From NCBI GenBank assembly GCA_963920635.1, contig OY987301.1, forward strand, positions 15,976,501 through 16,040,500: 64,000 nucleotides of DNA, read 5' to 3'. Each line of letters opens with the position of its first letter. The first letter of the stretch is position 1. This stretch comes from Pseudeuparius sepicola (taxonomy: Eukaryota; Arthropoda; Insecta; Coleoptera; Anthribidae). Position numbers and translations under genes: made by a program. The notes beneath the pieces are model-generated. The model made no database searches. It saw nothing but the letters and a program-made list of their open reading frames with translations, and was not told the DNA's origin. Positions 49,140 through 59,986 of the stretch are shown here, piece after piece.

Positions 49140-51188
49140 ACGCTTTGCAAGAGAACATTGGGCACATTGGGATCTTTGGAAATTTTTATTATCAACTATA
49201 ATTTAGGTATACTTACCTACTTATTATTGACACATTTATAGTCCACGGACGTGTCCAAGTATGGAGTTGACACATTTCAGATTTCCATTTGGAATTTTCG
49301 TAAATCCAACTAAAAATAAATTAAAAACATTAAATTCAAAATTCAGATTTCTAGAATTCAAAAATCAATTTTTTATTGGGGCTTTATTTTGGATTAAAAA
49401 CAACTTTGCTTCATAAACAATTTTTCTAAAATAATAAAAAATAAAAGCTTGTAATAATGGTAGGTACTTCTCTTCTAAAGCATTTCATGTTTTCTTAATT
49501 CACTAACACCCTGTACATCTGATCTAAGATTTTATGGTATGCTAGTTTTTTCACTTTTCGCACATTTCACTATTTTTTACACTTCACTTTTCACACAACA
49601 TCAGTTTATTTTTTGTATAAATAATACATTTTCGTCGAAAAATCAATAATACAAATTTCGCTCCTTTTGTCAACTGCATCCGTGAACATGTTATACGTTT
49701 TCTCGAATTTTCAAGAAGTCAGTGATTCTGACTCCTTATGAATATTGCAATTCTATGTCTTATTTTATATACAAATTCGCAAGTTATATTCGAGCGAAAA
49801 TGCATAAAACTCGTTTCAATACATTCGTCTCAGCCTGATGGCATATGTATACTCGTATTTGTTGAATATTGGATGCCAGGTCGTGCACAGGAAAACACCA
49901 TGTAAATATAAGTCGGCTAACTTTTCTCATGCTGGATAAAAAAACTTATATACAACATACAACTGGTCCAACTTTTACCTGCATAACTTCCGGAAGCGAT
50001 AAAAAATGTCAAAATAAGTGGATTGTTCGATTGTTGGCCTGTCTACTTCCACCAGTGCCGGAGAAGCGGGGGTCAACCACAATATTTTTTAATTAAAAAA
50101 TGGTACGTAACTGGAAAAGTATTTTTTTGCTTCCACTAAGTTTCCCAATCAATTATTATAAGAAAAAAAGTAGTCTCGACTTTTTTTTCAAAAATGTACC
50201 GCTTTTGAAAAATTAAACTTTGTGAATATAAAATTTTTTAGCAGAAGAAAATCAAAGTAGGGAATTATTCGCGCACGTACCTAAAACACACTTTATTCGC
50301 ATACAATATTTTTTTGTATATTATATGATTATTGGAGTGTGCCAGTTTTAATATTTTCTTTATATTTCCTTTCTCTCTTTTTAACTCAGACAAGCATAAT
50401 ATGTGCTGATAATTATGCATGTGCGATAAAGGACTGAAGTAGGTAATGCAAGTAAGACTACAACTATTTTCGCAAGTAGGTATAATTCAGTTGTATGTAT
50501 TTATTATGGAAGCTTTAGAATAAGACGTTATTGCTGCGAGAAATTTTTCCAGTGGGTGTTTTACACTCGCTTTAATAATTTAATTTCCAACCCGACACTA
50601 TTTTTGTCCAGAGCCGTACGAAACCCTAATTTTGCACTCCGCTGAACTTAATAAGTTTGCTTCCAAGTTTTAGGTAGGCATGTAGCGCAAAGCAAAGTTG
50701 GCGTGTTTCAGTTTTCAACTCAACACTTTTTTTCGCATGTTTGCTAATTTATTTAATTTAAAATGAACAACTAGGATAGGTACAAATAATTAAATAATTA
50801 TACCTGAAAATTGGTGCTCCAGAAGTAGGTTGCAACTCAACAAGCCCGTTTAATTAAAATGTAATCAACGGAAGTTTCACTGAAGAAGAGTAATTTGTTT
50901 GGAAGGGTAATTATTTCAAATTCTAACCGGTCATGATTATTTAAGCGAGAAATTGCCTCTTATGGAAGTTAATGGAGAGATAGATAGGTCATTTAGTATC
51001 TGCCGCGGACATCTTGAACTATATTTTTCAATCGTCGCTTTCATAGCCGGTATCTTGGAAGATTTTAAATGCAAATATTTAAGAAATATGAAATATTCCA
51101 TATAAAAATCACAAAAATAAAGCCATCAAAGATAAGCTATAGTTAGTCTTATAATATGTAAACAAGATTATCAGTTATTACTCGCGGA
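49140..51188. other. No gene seen
   Basis: AT-rich. A solo CACCCTGTAC end lies at about 49506. No frame or RNA could be supported. Confidence 0.5.
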
Positions 51189-52022
51189 TGTATAACAGGA
51201 TAATTTTTTAATTCTACCACCGCGATTTTCTCGCTTATTTTGCGCCCTACAAAAAAAGCGTAAGAAACAAAAATGTTGCAATTTTGGACAGCTAAGTGGT
51301 GCTGCAAAAGAAGTTGGCATTCATGGCCAACTGGTCGCGCAATATTAAAAAAACCTCAAATTGAGCAAAACTATTAATTGCCGTGGAATGTTTATTTTAA
51401 GAGACATAGGAAAACTTTCATATTGAAAATTGATGGCACTGAGACGCTTTATCCATCCACGTAGTCAGATAGTTTCAGCAAATTACACAGGGTCTTTGGC
51501 TCTCTTGAAACCATGAAAATTTTTCTCGATTTAAAAAATTTTTTTAGTACACCGCGAAAAGTTGGGCATGGAGGCCCATTCCTTTTTTAAAGTCGCCTCG
51601 CTGACCAAAATTGCCATATTTTGTTTTCTTACGTATTTTCTGTGCGGCCTAAAATAAGCGAGAAAATCGCTTAATAAGAAATAAACAAAAAAATTTTCAT
51701 AGCCTCATCAAGAGGGCCGAAGACCCTGTGTAATTTGCTGAAACTATCTCACTACGTCGATGGAAAAAGCTTCCCAGTGCCATCAATTTTCAATATAAAA
51801 GTTTTCCTCTGTCTCTTAAAATAAACATTCCACGGCTATTAATAGTTTTGCGTTTTGTTCAATTTGAGGTTTTTTAAATATTCCGCGACAAGTTGGCGAT
51901 GGATGCCGATTTCTTTTGCAGCACCACTTAGCTGTCCAAAACCGCAACATTTTTGTTTCTTACGCTTTTTTTGTAGGGCGAGAGAAAATGGCGGTGGTAG
52001 GCCTAAAAAATCATCCTGTATA
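51189..52022. mobile_element. Palindromic element, 834 bp (TGTATAACAGGAT ends)
   Basis: The left end TATAACAGGATAATTTTTTA pairs with TAAAAAATCATCCTGTATA. The arms share GGACAGCTAAGTGGTGCTGC, GAATGTTTATTTTAAGAGAC and AAATTACACAGGGTCTT with their reverse complements. The central part holds TTGGGCATGGAGG and CTGACCAAAATTG. Its right end abuts the next palindrome. Confidence 0.8.
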
Positions 52023-52812
52023 TATGTTACAGACCGTATATGTAAAACAGGCCGTATACAAAAGCACTAGTAAATATGTAAACGGACTGAAGATATTAGT
52101 CCATATGTATAAGAAGCTTGTTCGTCAAGAAACGGTCTAGTCGGTTTGCAAAAGGACTAGTCCTATTATATACAGCGTGATCAGTTAAGGGAGGCCCTCG
52201 GCCATTTCTCGGTCCTAGCGGTAAACGAAGGAACTTGAAAACATTTTCATTGAAATTATTTGGGTCACTTTTATCAACAATTTTTTTACCGCATCTTTCT
52301 AGGTTGCATAGTTCCCGAGAAATGGCCGAGGGCCGCCCTTAACTGATCACGCTGTATGTATACGGTCTATCTGCAACTAGACCGTATATCACAGAGAGAT
52401 TTCGACATCCGCCATTTCTGAATTACTCCTTCTTTTTTATATAGGCCCATCAAAGAAGGATATTACTTCTTGCTGGTACGTAGTATTTTGAAGGAAAAAA
52501 AGGTAATTATTTAGTATAATGTATAGGTACCCTAGATTTATTTTCTGCAAAATACATACTGAAAAGAAGGCATATTCTTCTTTAATGGTCCTATATAAAA
52601 AAGAAGGGTAATTCACTACGATTGCACATACAGGATGAATGCCAATAGCCCGTATGTCAACGGTCTAGTCCGTATATGAAATGTCATGTCATTTACATAC
52701 TGTCTGCGCCATTTAGGCCGTATAGATACAGCCTAGACCATAGACTTATAAGTCTATGGCCTAGACCGTATACATACAGTCTGTTTTCATATACGGGCTG
52801 TAACATATATAT
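52018..52812. repeat. Palindromic repeat rich in ACGGTCTA/CCGTATA motifs
   Basis: The outer arms TATATATGTTACAGACCGTA (52018) and TACGGGCTGTAACATATATA (to 52812) pair. Inside, short motifs of the type ACGGTCTAG and ACCGTATAC recur many times in both directions. A 30-base near-perfect dyad around CATAGACTTATAAGTCTATG lies at 52733-52762. A second inner foldback pairs ATTACTCCTTCTTTTTTATA (about 52428) with TATAAAAAAGAAGGGTAAT (about 52594). Confidence 0.7.
52167..52361. mobile_element. Small palindromic element nested in the above
   Basis: TATACAGCGTGATCAGTTAAG at the left pairs with CTTAACTGATCACGCTGTAT at the right. GGCCATTTCTCGG pairs with CCGAGAAATGGCC. About 195 bp, no frame. It splits the ACGGTCTA-rich repeat. 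Confidence 0.8.
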
Positions 52813-52845
52813 AGGTGTCTTGATTAGTTTATTAGATATACAGGT

Positions 52846-52971
52846 ACACAGGGTGTTCTTCAAAATGTCGCATTTTCTTCAAAGTCATGTAACTCTTTTA
52901 TTCGCGATTTTTTTTTAATTTTTGTTTATTTCGTCGGAAAATAAGAGTTTCCCATTTGAGACACCCTGTAC
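52846..52971. mobile_element. Very short ACAGGGTG-ended element, 126 bp
   Basis: TACACAGGGTGT and ACACCCTGTAC lie 126 bp apart and face each other. The interior (ATGTCGCATTTTCTTCAAAG and TTTCGTCGGAAAATAAGAG) is not palindromic. It is a minimal member of the ACAGGGTG class or two fragments. Confidence 0.5.
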
Positions 52972-53884
52972 GAACTACTATTTTTTCTAAATGTATTATT
53001 CCTTGGGAGATACAAATTCATTTGTCCGCTCAACCATTTTACACGCATTTGCAAAGGGTTTTTGTTGATTGAATTTGCTACGGTTTATAACCTGATATCC
53101 GTGAGTTGTCCTGACTGGGTAAATTGCCTCAATTAACTTCTGCATTGTTGGCCCACAATTCCAGGATTTTATGCGGCTTTTTACGGAGCCCTACCTATTT
53201 TCTGGCTTCAGTAAATGGACAAGTTTACAAAGTTGCGAAAATGAAATATGAATATGTCATAATGAGAAATCTTCTGTGTTGTGAATAATAAAATTGTAAG
53301 TTCAAACGGGGTACGAGGTTACTAAGAGTGTAGTAGTCTAAGTCCTTTAATTTATGAGGTTTGAGGTTTAATCAAATGAAAACACCTAAATAATACAAAA
53401 TTTTAAATATTCTTTATATTTATTTAAAATTATAATGTTATTCTATATCTTGTTCTGTTTCACAGGACTACAGACACAACTCAACTCGAGCTTTTCAAAT
53501 TGCCCATTTTTTCTTTCGACTCATCTTATTTTTATTAAGGAACTGAATAGCGTGAGTTAAAATTTATTTTCAAGGCGCAAGACGTCTCTTACTTTCACAC
53601 TGGTTTCACTCGTTCCCCAGGTTAATCTAACTTGCTCTCGTTCAAGTTTATTGGCCATTGAACATGACTTATGGGGGGGACTGGATTGTGAATAGAACGA
53701 AGTTCTGTTGAGGGAAAAGTCATTTTAAACTGGGTGAAAATACCGCAGAGCCGCTTTGCGTAAAAGGCTCAAAGTTTGGAGTAATATCTGCGAATTATAT
53801 TTTGGAGGTGCTTTGTACCACTTTTGTACTTCACTGGCAAAAAATCAGCTAGTTACCTACCTACCTATTAAAATTGTTATTTAT

Positions 53885-54000
53885 GTACCAAGGCATTGAA
53901 GTTCAACTTTTTATGACTCATGTGGAATTTAGTTGCCGAGGCCTCTGGCCGAGGCAAATAAACCACATGAGTCATAAAAAGAACTTCAGTGCAGAGGTAC
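53885..54000. repeat. 116-bp palindrome
   Basis: GTACCAAGGCATTGAAGTTC pairs with GAACTTCAGTGCAGAGGTAC, and TATGACTCATGTGG pairs with CCACATGAGTCATA. The centre is GCCGAGGCCTCTGGCCGAGGC. A CTTCA(C/G)TGCC-type motif recurs four times between 53825 and 54365, so the palindrome may be the tail of a larger repeat that includes the 5S-like block. Confidence 0.7.
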
Positions 54001-54061
54001 ATATTATAATTTTTTTGAAATCGGAAAAAAATGTTTTATTAGGCGAAAAAATAATCATAAG

Positions 54062-54115
54062 GGATCATCCATCCATGAACCGACTACGCGCGGCGTTGCT
54101 TAACTTTGACGATCG
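54062..54115 (-). ncRNA. 5S rRNA-like block, probable 5S-derived SINE head
   Basis: On the minus strand, CGATC, AAAGTTAAGCAACG, GCGCG and GGATGG fall in the same order and spacing as the middle of animal 5S rRNA, where I recall CGATC, AAATTAAGCAGCG, GGGCGCGG and GATGGG. This spans the internal-promoter region (box A, intermediate element and start of box C). The 5' third of 5S is not recognisable, so it is not a functional rRNA gene. A SINE3-type (5S-headed) retroposon or a 5S pseudogene fits best. Confidence 0.5.
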
Positions 54116-54466
54116 CTCTCCCTAGGTCAAGTATGACGAGACACGACACTTTCTGACAGAAAATCCAAACTGCTGCCTATTGTGCTGCCTTATTGGCCGA
54201 GTTTTGAATATTCGGTCACTTTTGAGGGGCGATGGCTCCGCGTCTGACGTTTGATGTTTACATCCCGCCAAGGCCTACTTATTGAAAAAATCGTACAATA
54301 ATGGGCTACTTCAGTGCCGATTTTTGAGCTTTTAATGACGATTTTACACTTCACTGCCGATTTCAAGAAAAAATATGTAATACCTACTTCTTAAAATATA
54401 CACTAAATGGAACTAATTATCCTAAAATTAAATATGTGAACATCATTCTTTCGGTAAAAATATTAT

Positions 54467-54889
54467 AGTCCTTGGGCCCATGCCTACAAAAAATTATTTT
54501 ATTACCTCACCGTTGAGACTCAGTTTTTGGGACCCTTTCAAACTTTTAAGGTGGTCTGACAACAGAATTTCCCACTTGATTTTAAATATTTTTAATTAAA
54601 CGATCCTGAAAAAATCAGCTTTGAAAAAATTAGCTGTGGAATTTTATGTCGTCATAACTTTTCCATGTTAGGGGTGTCACAGCTAATTTTTTTCACATCT
54701 GATTTTTTCAGGATCGTTTAATAAAAATATTTAAAATCACGTGGTTACCTTGCCCGACAAAAAATTTCTGGAAGTTCCGTTGTCCGACGCCCTTAAAAGT
54801 ATGAAAGGGTCCCAAAAAAAAAACCCCCGCCACTGACAATTTTCACACATATTTATATAAAATTTTTTGTTGGCATGGGTCCGAGGACT
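54467..54889. mobile_element. Foldback element, 423 bp
   Basis: AGTCCTTGGGCCCATGCC at the left pairs with GGCATGGGTCCGAGGACT at the right. AACGATCCTGAAAAAATCAG pairs with CTGATTTTTTCAGGATCGTT near the centre (about 54670), with TTAGCTGTG/CACAGCTAA innermost. No frame. Confidence 0.8.
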
Positions 54890-55914
54890 GTTAATAAATC
54901 GTTCAAAAATAATAAACTAACACTTGCACTTTGCACTTCATTTCCTTATTTTAGTTGCTTTAATGCCACTTTGTTTACTCCCAAGGGACCAAAGTGGCCC
55001 TTCGGTGCAAAAAGCTTTTTACATTACAAAATCGATAACTCGTTATTTTTTTAGTCGTAATCACAAGCTATTGGCGAAATCTTTTAGAAAGTCTAGCCAT
55101 AAGTGAATTTTGATTGGTTTGATATATCGCAGGAAACATAATCTAATAATATACCCTTTTGAAAAAATTAATAGCCACTATTAATTTATGTCATACCTGT
55201 AATTAACTATTTAAACATCCTGTGCAATTTAACATTTACTGTATTCGGTACTACTACTACAAAATGCCACATTAGGCGCAGCATTTCATTAAATCGCGAT
55301 TTTAATCGCAATTCATTATTATGGTTTTCGGTATAAAAAGAGGATTAATTACGTTTTTGCCATGTACACGAACAGCGTGCGCTAGTATAAAATGACAAAC
55401 AAATGTGTGATACTTTTTTTCCCGATTTTCGCCCGATTCATTTGCGATATAAAGGCAGAGGCAGGTAAACTACCTATTCTGATTGCAATGTTTTAACTTC
55501 GGCATTTTAAGCAAGCGTATGACGTCATCAACGAAAGAGCGGAACTCGCTTGGTACAACAAAGATTACACCCACGGCGATGTCATTTTCGAAAGTTCTAA
55601 AGTTAGCAATACTCAATTGAAGCTTAACGTTGCTTTCAATGTTAGTCAAGATATCACTGAGAATGTTATGGTATTAACGCAATATAATTAACTTGAAAAC
55701 CTCCTGTATACTTATAATTGAAAATTGTAGATACGGGTCGTAGTGTACAAGTTATATGGCACCGAATACAAAAGAACTGGGACCACTTTGTTGGTCAACT
55801 TGTGCAAATTTTTCAAGCAAAATTTTTTCAATATGCCTCAACAAGTCGCCCAACATTCAAATATTGATGCAAAAACAGTTTGCAATTTTAAAATGGTAAG
55901 GAATTTACATTTTA
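54890..55914. other. No gene seen
   Basis: AT-rich sequence with no recognisable frame or RNA. Confidence 0.5.
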
Positions 55915-56799
55915 TGTACAGGGTATTTCTAAATCGTGCCTTCGTAATATGACAGGTAGAAATTATAATTTCGAACAAAAAATTTGGGTCGGAAATACAC
56001 AATAAAAAAATTACATGGTCATACAAGTAAAGGTACAGTTTGAAAAAAATAAACAATGTAATTAAGATAAAGATATTTGCCTGAACTTTTTTTTGTTCGA
56101 AATGCCATCAAAAACCCCTTCTTTTGACCTTCTTTACTATTTTATTTATTAAAAGCATATTTATACAATCAAAAGTGCTCTGGAAAAAATATTAATGAAA
56201 TCAAAAGTAATTTATTTTTTACAAAATGCCAACATATAAAAATAATTTACATTATTGGACCTACGTCAACAAAGTCACTGTCTAAGATGATACATTTTCT
56301 GTGCCTTTCCTATTGTGGCACACCAGCCACCTTAACTCATAATATGGACTTACTGACTGACAGGCCTCTGTATTTTTTTAGACTTTAGTCCGGTTATAGT
56401 CAGTTTTGATATATTCGATTTTTGACCCCAAAAAATTCGGTATTTTGAGATGGCACAGAGAAAGACACCGTGTATATTTTGTATTGGATCTTTGCACCCG
56501 AAACTTTGAGTGGTCCTGTTGAACATTCAACTATTTTGAGGGGATTGTTCAAATTTGGTACGTGGGGGATTTTGGGGTGTCCTGATTAACGCAGTGGTGT
56601 CAAATTTTAAATAAAAAATCGTTAAACGGTTTTTGTAAGGGGTATAAAAATTGTATCCGGCCCTGAACTAGTATTTTTAAAATGGTAGGAAGGTCAAAAG
56701 AAGCGGTTTTTGAAGGCCTTCCAAAAAAAGTTCAGGCGATTATCTCCAAAAATAAAGATTTTATGGATTTGTATATGTTCCAAAGTAGACACCCTGTAT
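55915..56799. mobile_element. ACAGGGT foldback element, about 885 bp
   Basis: TGTACAGGGTATTTC and AGACACCCTGTA mark the ends. The arm 56057-56132 (GATATTTGCCTGAACTTTTT, ACCCCTTCTTTTGACCTT) pairs with 56690-56752 (AGGTCAAAAGAAGCGGTTTT, AAAGTTCAGGCGATTATC). The left arm carries about 100 extra bases, so one side has been altered. Confidence 0.65.
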
Positions 56800-58524
56800 G
56801 ATATCCAAAAAACTTATAGATACCCAGATACCACACAATGCATGGCATTCTTAATTTCCAGCATCCTTCTCGTAAAATGCACGAAAATAAATTTTGCAAA
56901 TTTTAAAGAAAACCTTTTCGCGATATATTAATTTCTTTTTCAGAAAATTTTATTATTTTCTATACTAAAACCCATTGTGCTACCCCCTCCCTCCGCCTCT
57001 GTACTGTGAGAATAAATTGATGATGATTGTTAAAAAGATCCAGAAATTTCAAACGGCAACTCTCAATGAAAAAACCTTATATGAGGGAACAATGAAAAAC
57101 TTTGCTAATTTTAGGGCAGCTACCGAATTGAAGATTTGGAAATAGATTGCAGTGGCTTGCCAAAGTTCTTACCATATGGAAGCTACAGGATACTCATACA
57201 AATCGAATTGAAAAGTGGCACTGAATTATTTAAACTTCTCTGGTTTTCAAGAGTCGAAAAGAAATTACGTTGGTAGATATTTGAGATGATAAAATGTGGA
57301 CGTCTAATAAAATATTTTGCATAATTACCAGCATATATTTCTTTATTTCCAAAGGCGGGCGTTAAGATGTCAGAAGGTTCGGGAGATAAAAAACTAACGA
57401 ACTGGAAAATTCAGCAGATTTCCCTGAAAAATCGCTATCTATTTCGCAATGCAAACAAAAGGCCTTTACCGTGTTCAATCGACAGAAAAGCCTGCTGAAA
57501 ATCACTTTTCCTTTCCCTGGATTCCTGTCGTAATGTTTTATTTCGCGTATTGATTTGGAAATGGGTAGATATAATGATCATAAAAATCAATATCTAGTAG
57601 GTGGTCCCTGCATTATTTTAGTGTTTAATAAAATTTTCAGATGTTACAAGAGAACCTTCTTCAACGAACTTACTACAATCTAGATGAAATTTAATTTAAA
57701 AAAATTAATTGCTTTGGCTAATAGACATTACTATTTCGATTAGACGGTTATTCCATCGCTAACTATGATTTTTGTAAATGAACAGTTTTCAGAATATCGT
57801 ATTAGGCATCATTTCAAAAATAAAATGGATGATGCCAACGAATTGGCCATACCTCAAAACCTTTTCTACAAAGTATCAATACTCTAAGTTATTATATAAA
57901 ATTTTAAAAAATGGATTTTCCGGAGTACCCTGTATAAACCACGGAGCACAGGTTGGTGATATTTTTTGCCAATTGATTAAGCTTTGCATACAGGGTGTTC
58001 GTAAAAGTCACATTTGACGAAATTCCATTCAAAAAAATTCCCCAAAGTAAAGATTTGGGGTTTTACATTTCATGGCATTCATTGCACAATTGATTCGATT
58101 AATATGTTCCAATTTTCCTTTGAGAAAAAACTTTATATTAAATTATAGGTACAGAAAATTATTTTAGAGGAAGTTACTATCTTTGTGAATATTGCATACA
58201 ATGGAGTTCAGTGTAAAGCATCGTATGCTTTGTCATAGCTTAAGTATGGCCTTGGTGTCTAATAAATAAACAATTCGTGGGGACTCGATCAGAATATTCA
58301 ATGAACCCCAAACCACTGGATAACAGGATTTTTATTTTATAGCGTAATATAATTTTCTTTCTTATTCAGCATACATAGTAATCAGTGAAGGGAGTCCTTT
58401 TTTGTGCGGGGTTGCGTATACCCATTCCCATGGCGACTACCCTGGAGATATTATGGCCATATAAAAATGTTTAGGGGAGAAAAACAAAATTTAATTCAGA
58501 TGCTGAATCCATTTTACATGTGAT
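56800..58524. other. No gene seen; one solo element end
   Basis: AT-rich. TACAGGGTGTTCGTAAAAG at about 57990 is a solo ACAGGGTG end. No exon is supported. Confidence 0.5.
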
Positions 58525-58794
58525 CATAGAGACAAAGCTAAACAGACTGTCAGAACCATTGTTGAAATTTCCGCTCGCTACACCAAATATTTTGCATACA
58601 ATTTTATATAAAAACTAATAACTAAATTAAAATACCCATACCACAACTTAGTATCGAGTCGTAAGGATTGTAAGACATTACAATTTATCTGTTTTACAGA
58701 AAGATTTTTAGTACCTGTAATAATAACTATAAATAACAAATGATGTTTAGTGGCATATCAGGTAAAGGATATCAATTGAAAAAAATGCACTCCA

Positions 58795-58861
58795 GCCGGG
58801 ACTTGAACCCGGGACTCCTACTGTGGCCGTAGGCACTTTAACTGACTGAGCTAAGCTACCG
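58795..58861 (-). ncRNA. tRNA-derived SINE head (pol III boxes A and B)
   Basis: On the minus strand, GGTAGCTTAGCTCAGTCAG matches box A/D-arm and CCGGGTTCAAGTCCCGG forms a T-arm with box B. CCTAC-GGCCACA-GTAGG forms an anticodon-type arm, but the base before the anticodon is G instead of the invariant T. It is therefore a tRNA-derived SINE promoter, not a tRNA gene. The tail continues through TGGAGTGCATTTTTTTCAA. A truncated copy of the tail in opposite orientation starts inside box B at about 59179. Confidence 0.7.
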
Positions 58862-58927
58862 GAGATACGGGTTCCATCGGCTAGGTGTTATTTATTCCAA
58901 TTGATATATAGTTAGTAGCGGTGAGAT

Positions 58928-58951
58928 GTAGAAGACTTCGGCGTCTTCTAC
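58928..58951. repeat. Perfect hairpin
   Basis: GTAGAAGAC-TTCGGC-GTCTTCTAC is a 9-bp perfect stem with a short loop, just upstream (minus strand) of the SINE head. Confidence 0.75.
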
Positions 58952-59337
58952 AGCTACTAGAAGGGGTTAGAGGGTGTAGGGAAACCATTCATTGCTGTTG
59001 GTTATGTAAACTTCCTATTTGTTCTTCCACCCACAATATTCGACATATAGCGACTTAATGCAAGTATCGAACGTGGAAATTCTAACCTACAATGTCAAAG
59101 CCAGAATATGAAACACAGAAAGATTTTTAGTACGTGTAATAATTATAAATAACAAATGATGTTTAGTGGCATATCAAGTCCCGGCTGGAGTGCATTTTTT
59201 TCAATTGATATCCTTTACCTGAGATGCCACTAAACATCATTTGTTATTTATCTGTTTTCGCTCCAAAATTAAATTTAAAGTTGGTGTAGCAAGATTTTTT
59301 GCGAACCGTTTCAACAATGCTTCTGACTATCTATGGC

Positions 59338-59986
59338 TCCTTTAATCAATGATTTGATCCAGGATCCAGATATGCGTCGAAGGGGAATATTCCATTCCAC
59401 AATATCTAAAACGGAAGGGGAACTTTTCTAAAGAACCGGATTTAATATTCCCACTTAATTAATCACCATGAGTAAGTGTAGAACCCCAATCTAGATAAAA
59501 ACTCTATTTTGTTGTACACAGTATTCAACAAGTAATTAACTGAAAGATATAATAACTCATCCGAAGATTTATTTTTCGCTCGTTATAGAGTAAACTGTAA
59601 AGGAAAAAGTGGCGACTAAGTTTACAGTATCTGGTTCATTATACATGCCGGCAAGTTATTTAAGGAACCCTTCACACCGCGCTTTCGCCAGCCGTTTACA
59701 CTCCACTCGAGGATGAAGGATGCGAATTTGAATTTAATCGGGAACTTCGATACTTATAAGTTTTAAGCTGCTTGCGCAGGTATAATTATAATACCCAGTG
59801 CATGCCAGGCTAATTCCATTTTTCTTACATGCCACGCACGTTTCGTGTCCCATTGTTCAAATTATTACACAACTAATTACAATAATAATTAATATTAATA
59901 CACAAGAGTTAAATGTTTGCACTCACTTCTCACTTCTTAAGAAACAATATAACATGGGCACATGTGCACCCAGTTAAATCGAAGCA
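59338..59986. other. No gene seen
   Basis: AT-rich with no recognisable frame. Ends at the left terminus of the next foldback. Confidence 0.5.

Larger units (their letters stand above)
58525..59337. mobile_element. MITE family D, copy 3, with SINE-derived insertion
   Basis: The left end CATAGAGACAAAGC with CAGAACCATTGTTGAAATTT pairs with the right end TTTCAACAATGCTTCTGACT followed by CTATGG. It is larger than copies 1 and 2 because the SINE-derived block at about 58700-59250 is inserted. Confidence 0.7.

Noticed and set aside
58795..58861. A functional tRNA gene
   Set aside because: The anticodon loop lacks the invariant T before the anticodon and the acceptor stem does not pair well. The tail is SINE-like.
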